Positions 22,020 through 34,155 of a stretch of DNA of 64,000 bases are shown here, piece by piece; the stretch's first letter is position 1, and the number at the start of each line of letters is the position of its first letter. The notes under the pieces were generated by a model that did not search any database, was not told the DNA's origin, and saw only the letters and a program-made list of their open reading frames with translations. This DNA comes from Erinaceus europaeus (Eukaryota > Chordata > Mammalia > Eulipotyphla > Erinaceidae): assembly GCF_950295315.1 (NCBI RefSeq), contig NC_080168.1, forward strand, positions 74,503,519 to 74,567,518, in the 5' to 3' direction. The position numbers and the translations under genes were made by a program.

Positions 22020-22516
22020 GTAGGTATTCTGTGTACGAATTAGTTTTCTCTGTGGCTAAGCTTGTCTTGAAAAAGGAGAAAAATGTTACAGTAAAGTTAT
22101 TCATATATTTTAAATTATGAATAGGAGATAGAGGAGGTAGCATCAGATTTTTACATTTCAAAAATCTCCAATTTAAGAGTCAGTCCTGTCCTCTTTAGAA
22201 AGTAAAGCAAAACTGTTTCTAAGACTTGAGAACTGTAGTGGTTATTTTTGGGAGGTGAGAAGGTGGGATACAGAACTTTGGTGGTTGATGTGGTGGGAGC
22301 TATATATTATAATTTTAAAATCTTGTAACATGCTACTATCACAAATAAAATACTAATAGTCCAGAGTTATGATTCCTTATAAGGAGCTATTGTATTTGAA
22401 TGACAGGGTTTCAACACCATTGTCAAAATACTCCTTAGTGCAACACTGAATTCTTAGTGTATGTAGTTTTATAATTTGATGGATTCATCTTTTCACTTAT
22501 AATATGGAATCTGCTT

Positions 22517-22654
22517 TTTAAATTAAATCAAATTTAATTTTTTTACCAGAGCACTGCTCAGCTCTGGCTTTTGGTGGTAGGGGGATTGAACCAGGGTCTT
22601 TGGAGCCTCAGGCATGAGAGTCTGAGTAACAGTTATGCTATCTATCCTCCACCC
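22517..22654 (-). repeat. SINE-C
   Basis: Exact 12-bp duplication TGGAATCTGCTT (22505-22516, 22655-22666). Confidence 0.92.
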
Positions 22655-22956
22655 TGGAATCTGCTTACAATTCTTTTTTAGCTCTATGATTTGATTAATA
22701 TTAGTCTGTTTTCTTGACTAGCTGGTGCTTTGTGCATGTGCTATCTCACTGCTTCTGAATGGTACCTTTTCACTCAGAGATAGAAAGGGGGGAGACACCT
22801 TGAGGTTCCCCTAATACTGCAGTACTTGTGTGATGCCAGGACTAAGCCAAGCCCCCTAATCCCTTAAAACATGTTTTTTTAAAATTTTATCAGGAAGAAA
22901 CACTAGAGCAGCATTCTGGCTTAATGTGTGATACAAGTAATGAAGTGTTTTTTAAA

Positions 22957-23166
22957 AATTTTATATTATCTTTATTTATTTATTGGCTAGAGACAATGAG
23001 AAATTGAAAGGGGAGGAGGAAGAGAGGGAGATACCTGCAGCCCTGCTTCACCACTCGCAAAGCTTTCCCCCTGCAGGTGGGGACAGGTGGAGTGTGGGGG
23101 GCTCAAACCTGGGCCCTTGTGCATTGTAAACCTGTGCGCTCAGCTAGGTGCACCATCACTGACCCC
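22957..23166 (-). repeat. SINE-B
   Basis: Full length with a small GGTGGAGTGTG insertion before box B. Likely imperfect duplication around GATGAAGT. Confidence 0.85.
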
Positions 23167-23431
23167 CATGTGATGAAGTTTTCTTGAATCATTCAGGAAT
23201 TATTAAATTAGGTTCTCTTTTTAAAAGTTGGAAATATGCAATGTATTTTACAATACCGCCTTTATATTCATAATAATATATGCTCTTTTTTGACCACTAA
23301 TTATATTCTAGGTCGTGCTAATTCTTTTACTTATCTTATTTATCCTTAGAATACTTCTGGAAGGCAAATATGTCCTTTTATTTATTTTTTAATGCTCAAC
23401 TAGGTGTGCCAATCCCCTTCTTATTATTCTT

Positions 23432-23697
23432 TTTTAAATAAATATTTATTTATTCCCTTTTGTTGCCCTTGTTTTATTGTTGTAGTTGTTGTTGTTGATG
23501 TTGTCATTGTTGGATAGGACAGATAGAAATGGAGAGAGGAGGGGAAGACAAAGAGTGGAAGAGAAAGATAGATACCTGCAGACCTGCTTCACCACCTGTG
23601 AAGCAACTCTCCTGCAGGTGGGGAGCTGGGATCCTTACACGGGTCCTAGTGCTTTGCGCCATGTGCGCTTAACCCACTGCGCTACTGCCTGACTCCC
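23432..23697 (-). repeat. SINE-A
   Basis: Near-complete; the box B region is shortened. Followed directly by a SINE-D. Confidence 0.9.
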
Positions 23698-23711
23698 TCT
23701 TTTTTTTCTTT

Positions 23712-23864
23712 TTTTAAGATTTTACTTATTAATGAGAAAGATGGGGGGAGAGAGAAAGAGAGAGAACCAGACATCACTCTAGTATATGTGCTGCCGGGAT
23801 TGAACTCAGGACCTCATGTTTGAGAGTCCAGTGCTGTATCTACTGTGCCACCTCCTGGACCACT
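23712..23864 (-). repeat. SINE-D
   Basis: Full copy directly after a SINE-A. Confidence 0.88.
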
Positions 23865-24204
23865 ATCCATTTTACATAGAAGAAAATAGTATCTAAGAAA
23901 AGTTAAAGTACTACAGAGTTTCATATCTGTGTGGTAAAATCATGATTTCTGAACCTGTGTCTGAATATTTTTAACAAAGTACTTGGTTTTGTTTGTTGTA
24001 CTGTAGTTTATTCATACAAATTAAGCTGCCCCCCCCCAAATTAAACCATTTTGAGCTTTACAACAATCATTCTATAATTGGTTAGTAACTGTTACCCTAT
24101 TTGAAACCTGGATAAATTAGATAGATTAGGTAACCTAGTATATCTATCTAATATGAAATAAATGAAAAAAATCTGAAAGGGTGGGGAGTGTGAGTGAGTG
24201 ACTG

Positions 24205-24224
24205 AGAGAGAGAGAGAGAGAGAG

Positions 24225-24265
<41 letters not shown>
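24205..24265. repeat. (GA)n(GT)n array
   Basis: GA run then GT run. Confidence 0.95.
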
Positions 24266-24266
<1 letters not shown>

Positions 24267-24268
<2 letters not shown>

Positions 24269-24394
24269 GAGACAAGGACACTACTCAGCCCTGGCTTATG
24301 GTGGGGCTGGGAATTGAACCTATAATCTCAGAACCTCAGGCATCAAAGTTATGTAAAGTCTTTTGCATAACCATTATTCTGTCTCCCCAGCCCT
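24267..24394 (-). repeat. SINE-C
   Basis: Preceded by GA/GT arrays in place of a T-rich tail. Confidence 0.82.
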
Positions 24395-24660
24395 GTTTCT
24401 TTATTACTTACACACTCTCTCTCTCTCTCTCTCTCTCTCTCATCCTTTCAGGTTTTTTTTCATTTATTTCATATTGCATAGATGGCTTCATATTAAGGGA
24501 GAGAAGTCTAAGCATCACTGCTAGGTCTGGAACTGGGAGCTTCAGGCTTGATTCCTTCAAAGCTGCTAGTGTAGATTTCTTATGAAGATAAAAATAATTT
24601 TGAAATATGATGGGTTTTAAGGAAATCTATTAAAAGATAGTAATAATAAAAGCAAAGTAC

Positions 24661-24840
24661 TGGGCCTGGGGAGATAGCATAATGATTCTACAAGAAGACT
24701 TTCATGCCTGAGGCTCTTAACGTTCCAGGTTCAATCCCCAGCTCCACCATAATTCAGCGCTGAGCAGTGCTCTGGCCTGTCTGTATCTCTATCTCTGTCT
24801 CTCTCCCCCCCATCTCTATCTCAGTCATTAAAATAAGGAA
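24661..24840 (+). repeat. SINE-C with CT-rich 3' extension
   Basis: After GCAGTGCTCTGG it continues into CTGTCTGTATCTC..., a longer subtype. Confidence 0.82.
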
Positions 24841-25402
24841 ACACACTATTTTTAAAAATAGAAAAATAAACACTCCAATAAAGAAAAAGGGAAACACTGG
24901 CCAACACATTAGCTATACAATGTAACAACAACAACAAAAAAAAAAAAAACCCAAAGCATTTTATTTAAAAAAAAAAAATTACTGTGGAACATTTACTACA
25001 GACTAAGTAAGATCTGTTCTAGCACTTTGTAGGTATTAACTAAATTCTTTTCTTAAATGTATTGGGAGAATAATGGTTTATAGGATAGTTGTTGATGCAG
25101 GAATACAGTTCCTGACCTCCCTGTGATAGCTGTCTGCACATCACTCCTATCACCAACCCAGGTCCCTCTTCACTGCTGTGCACTGGATAACCAGTACCCT
25201 CCCCTCCCACTGCCTACCTTTCCCCACCGCCTAGTCCAGAGTCCTTTCCTTTGCTGCAATGCATCCTACCCAATCCAAACTCTACTGTTTTCCTTTTCTT
25301 CCCTTGTTTTTTAAATACTACCTGTAAATCAGAACATTTGGTACTCATCCAACTTCTGGCTTATCACATCGTCCAAGTTCTATTCAAGATGTGGGAGATT
25401 CC

Positions 25403-25451
25403 ATCATCATCATCATCTTCTTCATCATCTTTTTTTTTTTTTTTTTTTTAC
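25403..25451. repeat. (ATC)n and poly(T)
   Basis: Trinucleotide run followed by about 20 T. Confidence 0.9.
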
Positions 25452-25832
25452 AGCTTAGTAGATATGATTGCTTCTTGGGGAGTATATTGTTCCTAACCTG
25501 CTTATAAAGAAGAAGCTGAACCACAAAAATGTTTAAAAATTTGTTTTGCACACTGTGACTTCTTTACCCTATATATTGTGCTATATTTTTTAAGCTGGTT
25601 GAGCATAAGGACTAGCATTACAAAGGACTCAAGAAAAATACAAGGAGCATTGAATTAGCAATTCATTTTGGTGGCTAGTGAAATTGAGTGACAAGCTGTA
25701 ATTTCATATTTATCCACAAGATGGTGAAATTTTCATTATTTTTAATTTATTACAATTCATATACACTATTAATTTGTAATCTGCATTCAACACTGTTTAT
25801 TACAAGCACTTTTTTGTTTTTCTCTATTGCAG

Positions 25833-25903
25833 CCCATCTGCTGGTAAAGCCAAGATTAGAACAGCTCACAGGAGAATCATGATTTTGAACCACCCAGATA
25901 AAG
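25833..25903 (+). CDS. DNAJC15: DNAJC15 exon 5 (J-domain helix II and HPD)
   Basis: This 71-nt exon finishes the serine and encodes PSAGKAKIRTAHRRIMILNH then PDK (human 104-127) plus one base of the next glycine. It holds the basic helix II (KIRTAHRR) and the HPD tripeptide at 25891-25899. HPD is the signature needed to stimulate Hsp70 ATPase, and it is intact. The acceptor is ctctattgcag and the donor gtaaat. The only visible change from human is Val119 to Ile. The following intron 5 is the longest in the window (18.4 kb). Confidence 0.97.
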
Positions 25904-26550
25904 GTAAATAAAATTCCTACTTTCCATATTTGGATCAGAGTATGCTCTGAATTGCTTCCCTTTTTCATCAACTTATTTTGAGAGTTGGAAGTTTTTGTGC
26001 CATATGTACTGTGATTTCACTTATAGACAAATGAGCCATTATGTTAGAATACCGTGATATAGAGTCAATGTATTTACTTTAGCAGCTTTCAAGAAGTTAG
26101 GCGCCATTTTTATGTATGAGAACCTAACACTCTGAGCCTGCTAGCATTTTGATTAAGGGAAAACATGAGTTGTGGACTATTGATTGTATCATATAAACCA
26201 ATTTGGGCACAGTGAGTTATTTTTAAGTTTAAATTAAAACACTAGATTTAGAGGGTATCCTAAGTGTAATATATCATAGATGGCTCTAATTTTTTTTCTT
26301 ATCCTGGAAGGCTCTGATACTAAGCCATTTGTTTTAACTGGCCAGGTTTTTAATGTAAATTTATCTTACAGAAAGACAATTATTATAACTTTAACTACAC
26401 TACAGCTGCCTGAAAGAGAAGGCCCATATGTTCATTACTGTTTCATCTCTAAAATAACAGATGGTAAAAAGTTACACTGTATTTTAGAAGTCAAAGGGTG
26501 GGGGAGGAAAGTGAAGGTGTGTGTGTGTCCCGTTGCCCCCCCCCCCCCCC

Positions 26551-26661
26551 CCAGCACTGCTTAGCTCTGGCTTATGGTGGTGTGAGGAGTCAAACCTGGG
26601 ACTTTGGAGTCTCAGGCCTGAGAGTCTTTTTGCATAACCATTATACTATCTACCCCTGCCT
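26551..26661 (-). repeat. SINE-C
   Basis: Preceded by GT and a C-run (26536-26552). Confidence 0.85.
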
Positions 26662-26752
26662 GAATTTTTTAGGTTTTTATTTATAAGTTTTCAGTTTTCT
26701 GGTTATTTTGAGGGGAAAAAACGTTGGATTCCTAACTCAAAAATAAGGTATT

Positions 26753-26977
26753 TGGGCTAGGTAGTGGCACGCCTGGTTGAGTGTACACATTAACATGCAC
26801 AAGGACCCGGGTTCAAGCCTCTAGTCTCCACCTGCAGAAGGAAAGCTTTGTGAATGGTGAAGCAGTGTTGCAGATTTCTCTGTCTCTTTCTCTATCTTCC
26901 CCTTCCCTCTTGATTTCTGGCTGTCTCTATCCAATAATTAAAAATAATAAAAGTATTAAAATCTAGAAAACCACCAT
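26753..26977 (+). repeat. SINE-B
   Basis: Duplication AAAAATAAGGTATT (26739-26752) / AAAAATAAGGTGTT (26978-26991). Confidence 0.9.
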
Positions 26978-27690
26978 AAAAATAAGGTGTTATTTTTCAG
27001 CTTTCTCACTTAATTACCATATATATTAATTAATATATATATCTTTTCACTAAATACTGTCTCATTTGGTTTTTGCACTTGCCATTCTTTAGTGAGAATA
27101 AATAAGAGAATAAACTTTTGAAAAAACAGTTTTGCTTAAAATATCTAAACAATTTTTACAGTTACTGAGAGATCCACTCAGCTAATTTATTATGCATTGT
27201 GGGCTTTCAGAATAATTGACTCAGAAAGAAATGTATTTAAATGCCTCATTGAAATCCTCTGTCTCCTAAATGTCCTCATTTCCTCCCAGGTCAAGTATAT
27301 GTCTTCTGATAGACTGCAGTAGGATCAGACACTTCTGTCTTTCACATGATTGACAAGTTGTACCTTCTGGCAAGATAGAGAGATCTAAAATTTATCAAAG
27401 AGAATATGTATTTTTTGATACCTCTAGTGGGAAAGAAAATGTTTGGTTATCTTATGAGCCAGTAGTGTTCTAAGAACCACTTGATTGACTGAGATTGACT
27501 AAGGTATTTATCAGATAATGGAATTATTGGCTGCCTGTAGTCTGCCAGTATCTCCTGTCTGATGCAGTAATAGAAATGGAACCTGGGAACAGGAAGCCAG
27601 CATGTTTTTCTTTGTCCTCTGCTTTTGGCTGCCAGTATGGTCTGGAGTGTCCACTTTAATCTCATCAGTGTCCATTTTCTTACCTAGGAA

Positions 27691-27811
27691 ATAGGGTGGG
27701 AGAGATAGCAAAATAATTATGCACAAAGACTTCCCTACCTAAAGTTCAAAGCCCCAGGCCAGTCACCACCATAAACCAGAGCTCAGCAGTGCACTAGTTA
27801 AAAAACAAATA
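27691..27811 (+). repeat. SINE-C (first of tandem pair)
   Basis: Diverged; its tail abuts the next copy. Confidence 0.82.
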
Positions 27812-27927
27812 ACTAGGGCAGTAGTAGATAGCATAATGGTTATGCAAAGAGACTTTCAAGCCTGAGGCTCCAGTGTCCCAGGTTCAATCCCCCACACCAC
27901 CACAAACCAGAGCTGAACAGTGTTTAG
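27812..27927 (+). repeat. SINE-C (second of tandem pair)
   Basis: Closer to consensus than its neighbour; lacks a long tail. Confidence 0.87.
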
Positions 27928-27955
27928 AACCTGTTTGTCACGTATCTTCATTTTT

Positions 27956-28243
27956 TCTTTTTCTTTTTTTTTAATATTTATTTTATTTATTCCCTTTTGT
28001 TGCCCTTGTTGTTTTATTGTTGTAGTTATTATTGTTGTTGTCGTTGTTGGATAGGACAGAGAGAAATGGAGAGAGGAGGGGAAGACAGAGAGGAGAGAAA
28101 GATAGACACCTGCAGACCTGCTTCACCGCCTGTGAAGCGACTCCCCTGCAGGTGGGGAGCCGGGGTTCGAACCGGGATCCTTATGCCGGTCCTTGTGCTT
28201 TGCGCCACCTGCGCTTAACCTGCTGCGCTACAGCCCGACTCCC
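27956..28243 (-). repeat. SINE-A
   Basis: Very close to consensus, with exact 17-bp duplication CACGTATCTTCATTTTT (27939-27955, 28244-28260). Probably recent. Confidence 0.94.
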
Positions 28244-28260
28244 CACGTATCTTCATTTTT

Positions 28261-28464
28261 AAAATGTTTTTATTATCTTTATTTATTGGATAGAGACAGA
28301 AATAGAGAGGGGGAGGGAGTGATAGGGAGAGAGATAGCGAGACACTCGCAACACTGCTTCACCCACTTGCAAAGCTTTCCCCCTTCAGGTGGGGACTGGG
28401 AGCTCCAACTCAGGTCCTTGCACATGGTAACATGCACTCAACCAGGTGCGCCACCACCCATCTC
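28261..28464 (-). repeat. SINE-B
   Basis: Starts at the 3' duplication of the adjoining SINE-A; complete. Confidence 0.87.
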
Positions 28465-28483
28465 CCTTTGTAAAAACTAAGTA

Positions 28484-28615
28484 AATTATTATTATTATTA
28501 TTATTATTACTAGAGCACTGTTTAGCTCTTATGGTGGTGTGGGGGATTGAACCTGGGATTTTGGAGCCTCAGGCATAAAATTCTCTTTGTATAATCATAA
28601 TGCTATCTACCCCCA
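28484..28615 (-). repeat. SINE-C with (TTA)n tail
   Basis: The array (28486-28509) takes the place of the tail. Confidence 0.87.
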
Positions 28616-28946
28616 CTTTTATATATCTTCATATGCGTGTTTAGCTAATAAAGACCATACATCCTATTTCTATTCACATTTTAAGCTTAAGTAAGAAGCT
28701 TTTAATCTTTTGACTGTGTTAACAACTATGGCTATTTTATCCAAATAATTGCTTATTAACCACAAATTTAAAAACATTTGGAGTTTTAGAGAACTAATAG
28801 GCTTCCTAAAACCCTTATGTTAACAAATTCTGCGGTGGTAAAAATATGGTGGCTTAAGGTATATTGAAAGCTCTAGAGGGAAAGAATTTGTGTACGATGA
28901 AGTGGGAAGTTATAAACTTGGAATTTGCCTCTTGGGGAGGAAGGTT

Positions 28947-29205
28947 TTTTAACTTTATTTATTTTCCCTTTTGTTGCCTTTGTTGTTTTATTGTTGTAGT
29001 TATTATTGTTATTGATGTTGTCATTGTTGGATAGGACAGATAGAAATGGAGAGAGGAGGGGAAGACAGAGAAGGGGATAGAAAGATAGACACCTGCAGGT
29101 GATTCCCCTGCAGGTGGGGAGCCAGGTGCTCAAACTGGGATCCTTACCCGGGTCCTTGTGCTTTGCCCCACTTGCACTTAACCCGCTGCACTACTGCCTG
29201 ACTCC
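28947..29205 (-). repeat. SINE-A with small internal deletion
   Basis: About 20 bases lost between two copies of CCTGCAG, likely by slippage. Confidence 0.88.
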
Positions 29206-29439
29206 CTGTTTTGTTTTTTATATATAATGCAATGCTGGTGATCTAAGTCAGAGTATCCCACAGCAAGTGCTTTGCTACAAAGTCACTTTCTCAGCCTACT
29301 TTCTTCATGGAAGGAATGTAAATGGTGTTGAAGAGCACAGAATACTGCTGTGTGGAATTCCCTTCCCTCCCCATCTTTTTTTAGTCTTCATTGCTTTTAT
29401 ATGGCATCAAGGATCTTCTCAGGGTCTAACCTTACACAT

Positions 29440-29640
29440 ACTCGGGCTCTGCTACCAAGCCAGCTACTTCCCCAACCTCTTGTATTATTACTATTGTTAC
29501 TATTATTGATAGAAGCAGAGAGAGAATGAAAGAGTCCACACATAGCACCGAAGATTCCTTCAGTGTGGTGGGAGCCAGGCTCTATCCTGGGTCATACACA
29601 TGGTAAGTAAAGCAGCACACTATCCAAGTGGGCTCTTTCA
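29440..29640 (-). repeat. Old minor SINE, antisense
   Basis: GATAGAAGCAGAGAGAGAAT through CACACTATCCAAGTGGGC; decayed. Confidence 0.45.
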
Positions 29641-29667
29641 CTGTGCCTCTCTGCTTTATTTTTTTTG

Positions 29668-29886
29668 CCACCAGAGTTTTTACCGGGGCATCACACCTGT
29701 AGGATTCTATCACCCCCAGTGGATTTTCTTTTTTAATTTTTTTTCCATAGAGGAGACAGAGACAAGAGAGACACTGCTTGTGAAGCTTCCCCTGTGCATG
29801 GTGGTGTCATGTGGTAGTCGGGCTCAAACCCAGATCCTCATGCATGATAGTTTGTGTTTTACTGGGTGACTTCTCTTCCAGCCCCT
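29668..29886 (-). repeat. SINE-B, long old form
   Basis: Antisense 3' module (GCCACCAGAGTTTTTACCGG) and a degraded head. Confidence 0.7.
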
Positions 29887-29914
29887 TCTTATTTATTTCT
29901 TAATAAGAAAAAGT

Positions 29915-30300
29915 GGGGGTGGGTTGGGTGTAGGAGGTGACACATCTGGGAGAGCACACACATTACAGTGCCCCAAAACTGAAGCCCTATCTCTACCTGC
30001 AGGGGGAGCAGGGGAACTCCATGAGCAGAGAAGCAGTGCTGTAGGTGTCTTTACATCCCCATCTCTTATCTCCCCCTTACCTCTCAATTTTTTTTTTTTT
30101 TTAGATTTTATTTATTTATTCATGAAGAAGATAGGAAGAGAGAGAGAAATAACCAGACATCACTCTGGTGCATGTGTTGCTGGGGATTGAACACAAGACC
30201 TCATGTTCGAGAGTTGAAGGCTTTATCCACTGCACTACTGCCTCCCATACCACCCCTCTCAATTTCTGTCTCTATCCAAAATAAATAAAATTTAAAAATT
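29915..30300 (+). repeat. SINE-B split by SINE-D
   Basis: The body resumes at 30266 with CTGTCTCTATCC after the guest. Confidence 0.82.
30091..30254 (-). repeat. SINE-D nested in SINE-B
   Basis: Duplication CCTCTCAATTT (30080-30090, 30255-30265) lies in the host SINE's own tail region. Confidence 0.9.
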
Positions 30301-30720
30301 AACAGATCTTTCACACAAATATATCTTTAGAGAAAGATATATGAATTTAGAGAAAGTCAGGAGTATTTTCTGAGAAGTATGAGAATGGGCAACTCTTATT
30401 TTTGCCTTTGTGTAATGCCTCACCCTATTGCTTTGGTTGGGTCACCGCTGAGAGCTGTCGGTGGTAGTAAAGACTTGGATTATTTTCACAGTATGTCTAG
30501 CATTTATGGATGATCTTCCATGCATTCTGCCAAGTCACTTTCCTGTGTGTTGGTCTTGCTGCCAGTAAGATAAAGTTAGAACTTCAAAGGTGTGATCAAC
30601 TATAATTTTTTTTACACATTTCATTATCAGCTTGTACAAAGAAAGTAACACCAGAAAATTAGGTGTGAGAAATGACTGAAAATAATTTTTTTGAAAATAG
30701 TTTTAAATGAGCATTCAGAT

Positions 30721-30886
30721 GTTTTTTTTTTTTTTTTTTTTCTCTTTCGGATTTTATTTTTTGATTAACATAAGATTGGGAGAGAGAACCAGGGAGTCAC
30801 TCTGGCATGGAAGGTGCCAGGGGGTCCAGCTCATGACCTCTTGCTTCTGAGTCTGGCACCCGACTTACCGTGCCATTTCCTGGGCC
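30721..30886 (-). repeat. SINE-D variant
   Basis: 21-T run at its 3' end. The box B side reads GGGTCCAGCTCATGACC, a diverged subtype. Confidence 0.75.
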
Positions 30887-30994
30887 CTTCACACATGTTT
30901 TAATAACAATTAAAGATTGCTTGGAAGTAGTAATAGGTATAGTTGTGACTTAGAAAGGAAGAGAAGACAGGACCATGGGGGTGGGGGGAAAGGG

Positions 30995-31248
30995 AGAATT
31001 GGGTGGTAGTGCAGCAGGTTAAGCACAAGGACCAGCGTAAGGATTGCTGTTTGATCCCCAGGCTCCCCACCTGCAGGGGAGTCGTGGTGAAGCAGATCTA
31101 CAGGTGTCTATCTTTCTCTCCCCCTCTCTGTCTTCCCCTCCTCTCTCCATTTCTCTCTGTCCTAACAACGATGACATCAGTAACAACAATAATAACTACA
31201 ACAACAATTAAGAAAAACCAAGGGCAACAAAAGGGAAAATAAATATAA
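30995..31248 (+). repeat. SINE-A
   Basis: Head and GAAGCAG region shortened. Followed immediately by a sense L1-B-like end. Confidence 0.87.
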
Positions 31249-31425
31249 CTATAGACAGATAGTTATAGAAATAATAGTCATCCACATCTGTGACCTTGAG
31301 GGAACCACTGCAGTTTCCAGTGGAGAGAATGGGAACACAGAACTCTGGTGGTGGGACTGGTGTGAAATTATATTCCTGTCACCCATAACTTTTAAAATCA
31401 ATATTAAACCACTAATAAAAAGGAA
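31249..31425 (+). mobile_element. L1-B-like 3' end, sense
   Basis: Sense copy ending CACTAATAAAAAGGAAAG. It corresponds to the reverse complement of 61850-61960. Confidence 0.6.
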
Positions 31426-31469
31426 AGAAAGGCGGGGAGTAAAATTTTTTTCTTTCACTATAGTGGGAT

Positions 31470-31625
31470 AAAAGGTGAATGCAGAGCCAACAAATAGTTC
31501 TAGGTTTGAGCCCAGTCCCCATAGGATTAGAGGAACCTTCAGTGCTATGGTCTTTCTTTCCCTGTTTCTGTCTCTGTCCCTGTTTCTCTGTCTCTGAAAA
31601 AATCATCATGGACTGGTAAAACCTT
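31470..31625 (+). repeat. Minor SINE
   Basis: Second good member of the 14620 family (TCAGTGCTATGGTC). Confidence 0.6.
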
Positions 31626-31650
31626 TGTAATGATATAAAAAGTTAATACA

Positions 31651-32034
31651 GGAGTCAGGCGGTAGTGCAGCAGCTTAAGCACACATGGCTTAAAGCGGAA
31701 GGACCAGCAGAAGGATCCCGGTTCGAGCCCCCGGCTCCCCACCTGCAGGGGAGTTGCTTCACAAGTAGTGAAGTAGGTCTGCAGATGTCTATCTTTCCTT
31801 CTCTCTGTCTTCCCCTCCTCTCTCCATTTCAGGTGTCTGTCTTTCCTCCTCTCTCCATTTCAGGTGTCTGTCTTTCCTCCTCTCTCCATTTCAGGTGTCT
31901 GTCTTTCCTCCTCTGTGTCTTCCCCTCCTCTCTCCATTTCTCTCTGTCCTATCCAACAACGAAGACCGACAACAATAATAATTACAACAGTAAAGCAACA
32001 AGGGCAACAAAAGGGAATAAATAAATAAATTTTT
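31651..32034 (+). repeat. SINE-A with internal 31-bp tandem repeat
   Basis: 384 bases, about 90 longer than usual. The CT-rich body holds nearly three copies of a 31-bp unit from 31831 to 31915. Exact duplication AAAAAGTTAATACA (31637-31650, 32035-32048). Confidence 0.92.
31831..31915 (+). repeat. 31-bp minisatellite in SINE-A
   Basis: Units start at 31831, 31862 and 31893 with AGGTGTCTGTCTTTCCTCCT. The third is incomplete. Confidence 0.92.
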
Positions 32035-32107
32035 AAAAAGTTAATACATCTTAGTTAATATGTCAGTAAATCTGAAGTCTTTGATCTAATACTTTTAGAG
32101 TGGTTAT

Positions 32108-32260
32108 CTTTTTTATTATTTACTTATTTATTTATTTATCTGTGTATTTTTACCCTAGCACTGCTCATTTCTGACTTTTGGTGGTGTTGGGAATTAAGAC
32201 TTCCAAGGTTTAGGCATGGAATTTTTTTTCCATAATCACTAGCTATTCCCCAGCCTAGAG
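32108..32260 (-). repeat. SINE-C, diverged
   Basis: ACTGCTCATTTCTGACTTTT core; many substitutions. Confidence 0.78.
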
Positions 32261-32351
32261 TGATATATTTAGATTATACTTCTTTAATTGCTTAAAGAAA
32301 GAGAGACAGAGAGAGGCGGTGGGGGGTGGGGGGAGATACAATCAGTGGTTC

Positions 32352-32475
32352 GGGAGGACCAGGAGATGATGCAGCAAAGTGATGAACTGTCTTCCAGAAG
32401 GTCCCAAGTTCAGCCCCCCCAGCACTCCTTGTTGCCAGAGTGATGTTCTGGCTCTCCACCCTTCAGCAAAAATGA
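32352..32475 (+). repeat. SINE-D, diverged
   Basis: GGACCAGGAGATGATGCAGC head and GTTGCCAGAGTGATGTTCTG landmark. Confidence 0.72.
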
Positions 32476-33834
32476 AACCACTGGGCTTGGTATTCATACC
32501 CAACATAGAATATTTAATGGAGACATAATAAGTTTCAAAAACTGTAGTCACAGAGATCTCTTTCAGGCTAAGTCAGTGCTACTCACATGTAGTTCTCCTG
32601 TTCAGGCCAGTTTATCAGCTTTGGGCAACAAGAACAGATAAAGTAAGCACTGAGAAACCGTTATAGCAACTGAACATTGTGGTGACGTCCAAATGTGTGA
32701 TAGTGTATTTTGTGAAAGCACTGGTCCATGATCAAGTGAAAAAAAAAAAAACTTTTTTAATGCTTTTTCATCATACTTTGAGAGACACTGATCAATAAAA
32801 GCTGCCTTCTAGCACAAGATTATATCTGTTCCCTCCTGGGGGTGGGGGGGGGGGGAGGCTTGTTCAATCTTATTAGAGAATTTCCTGCTTTGCAAGCTCT
32901 ATTTACTAGAAAGCTCCCCTGTACATTTATGTAAAATCTGCTTTCCTGAAGCAAAGAGATTCTCGTTCTTTTTCCATTATGCTCTAGTACACATACATTA
33001 CTATCTCTTATTTTTAAATAGCATTTGAAATTAGAATTAAATTAAATACTGGAATTAAAAACAAATCAAAGTAATTATACTGTTGAATGGATTTTCCCTA
33101 ATTCTCATTGTTGAAGCTAGATTTGACATAAAACCATAGCAATTATATATTACAATTTATTACATTTAAAAATGTATTATAAACACTTAGAAATAGAAAG
33201 GTATGATTACCAGGGGTGTACATGGATTCACTAAGAAAAGGTGATACATAATTAGCTTGATTCCCTTTTTTTTCGATAGATGTATTAGACTATTAATTGT
33301 TTCTAGGGAGTCAGTTTTCCTCCCCCTTCATTTCAGGGCTTTAATTTGATCTAAGGCTTTGCATCTGCGCTAATTATTATTTCTTTTTGCTAAAACTGTA
33401 ACTTTATCACACACGGATTTTTCCTTGATAAATGGTGAGAGCTCTAAACATAGAGAACATGGTGTGTTTATCTTTCTAATTTGTGACTGGCACTTAATCA
33501 ACTTATTTTTTTCTCCATGAGTGAATAAATCAGCAGATGGAGTTAAAAAAAAATACAAATAAAATTTACAGAGAAATTGGTAGTGGCACAATGGTTTGAG
33601 AATAGAGAGGGAAAGAGATGCTTTTCTTTTTATTTTAATCTCTGTTTTTAACTGTACAATGTATTAAAGTACAGTATAAGGACAGAAAATGCACAAACAC
33701 AGTAAGTGTATAAATTGGTAAGTTTTCACAAGTACACAGATGAAGAACTAGAACGTAACTACACTCCTCAGACACCCACATGATCCCTTCCAGTCTACTT
33801 CATCTTAAAAAAAAAAAACACTTTGTTTTGTCTT

Positions 33835-33895
33835 TATGTTTATTTATTTATTTATTACCAGAACACGGTACAGCTCAGGCTTCTGGTGGACTTAG
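33835..33895 (-). repeat. SINE-C 3' fragment
   Basis: (TTTA)n then ACCAGAACACGGTACAGCTC. Confidence 0.65.
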
Positions 33896-34155
33896 TTTTG
33901 ACAGCTTAAGAAGTGGCAGTTGCAGCAATACTTATTGCCATCTGAAGAAATTATTTCAGGTAGAAGTAATAGCAGGAGCAAAGGGTTTGAAATGAGAACA
34001 CATTACAGTGTTTTGTAATTGTCAAAACATTGACTAGAGTATATGCCAGGAGAAGAGTAGTAGGACATACACTGCAAGTCTGAGAAGCTAACCCAAGGGA
34101 AAAAGAATTTTGAGAAAGAATTTGAACTGAACCTGCCCCATATATTTAATTTTCT

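Larger units (their letters stand above)
22020..25832 (+). other. DNAJC15: DNAJC15 intron 4
   Basis: About 3.8 kb. SINEs cluster at 22.5-23.9 kb and 24.3-24.8 kb. Unique blocks are 22020-22504, 23865-24204 and 25453-25832. A decayed unit at 22765-22860 could be another old SINE, but I cannot place it. Confidence 0.85.

Noticed and set aside
31665..32024. 119-codon frame with an apparent peptide repeat
   Set aside because: It is the translation of a SINE-A and its 31-bp array.
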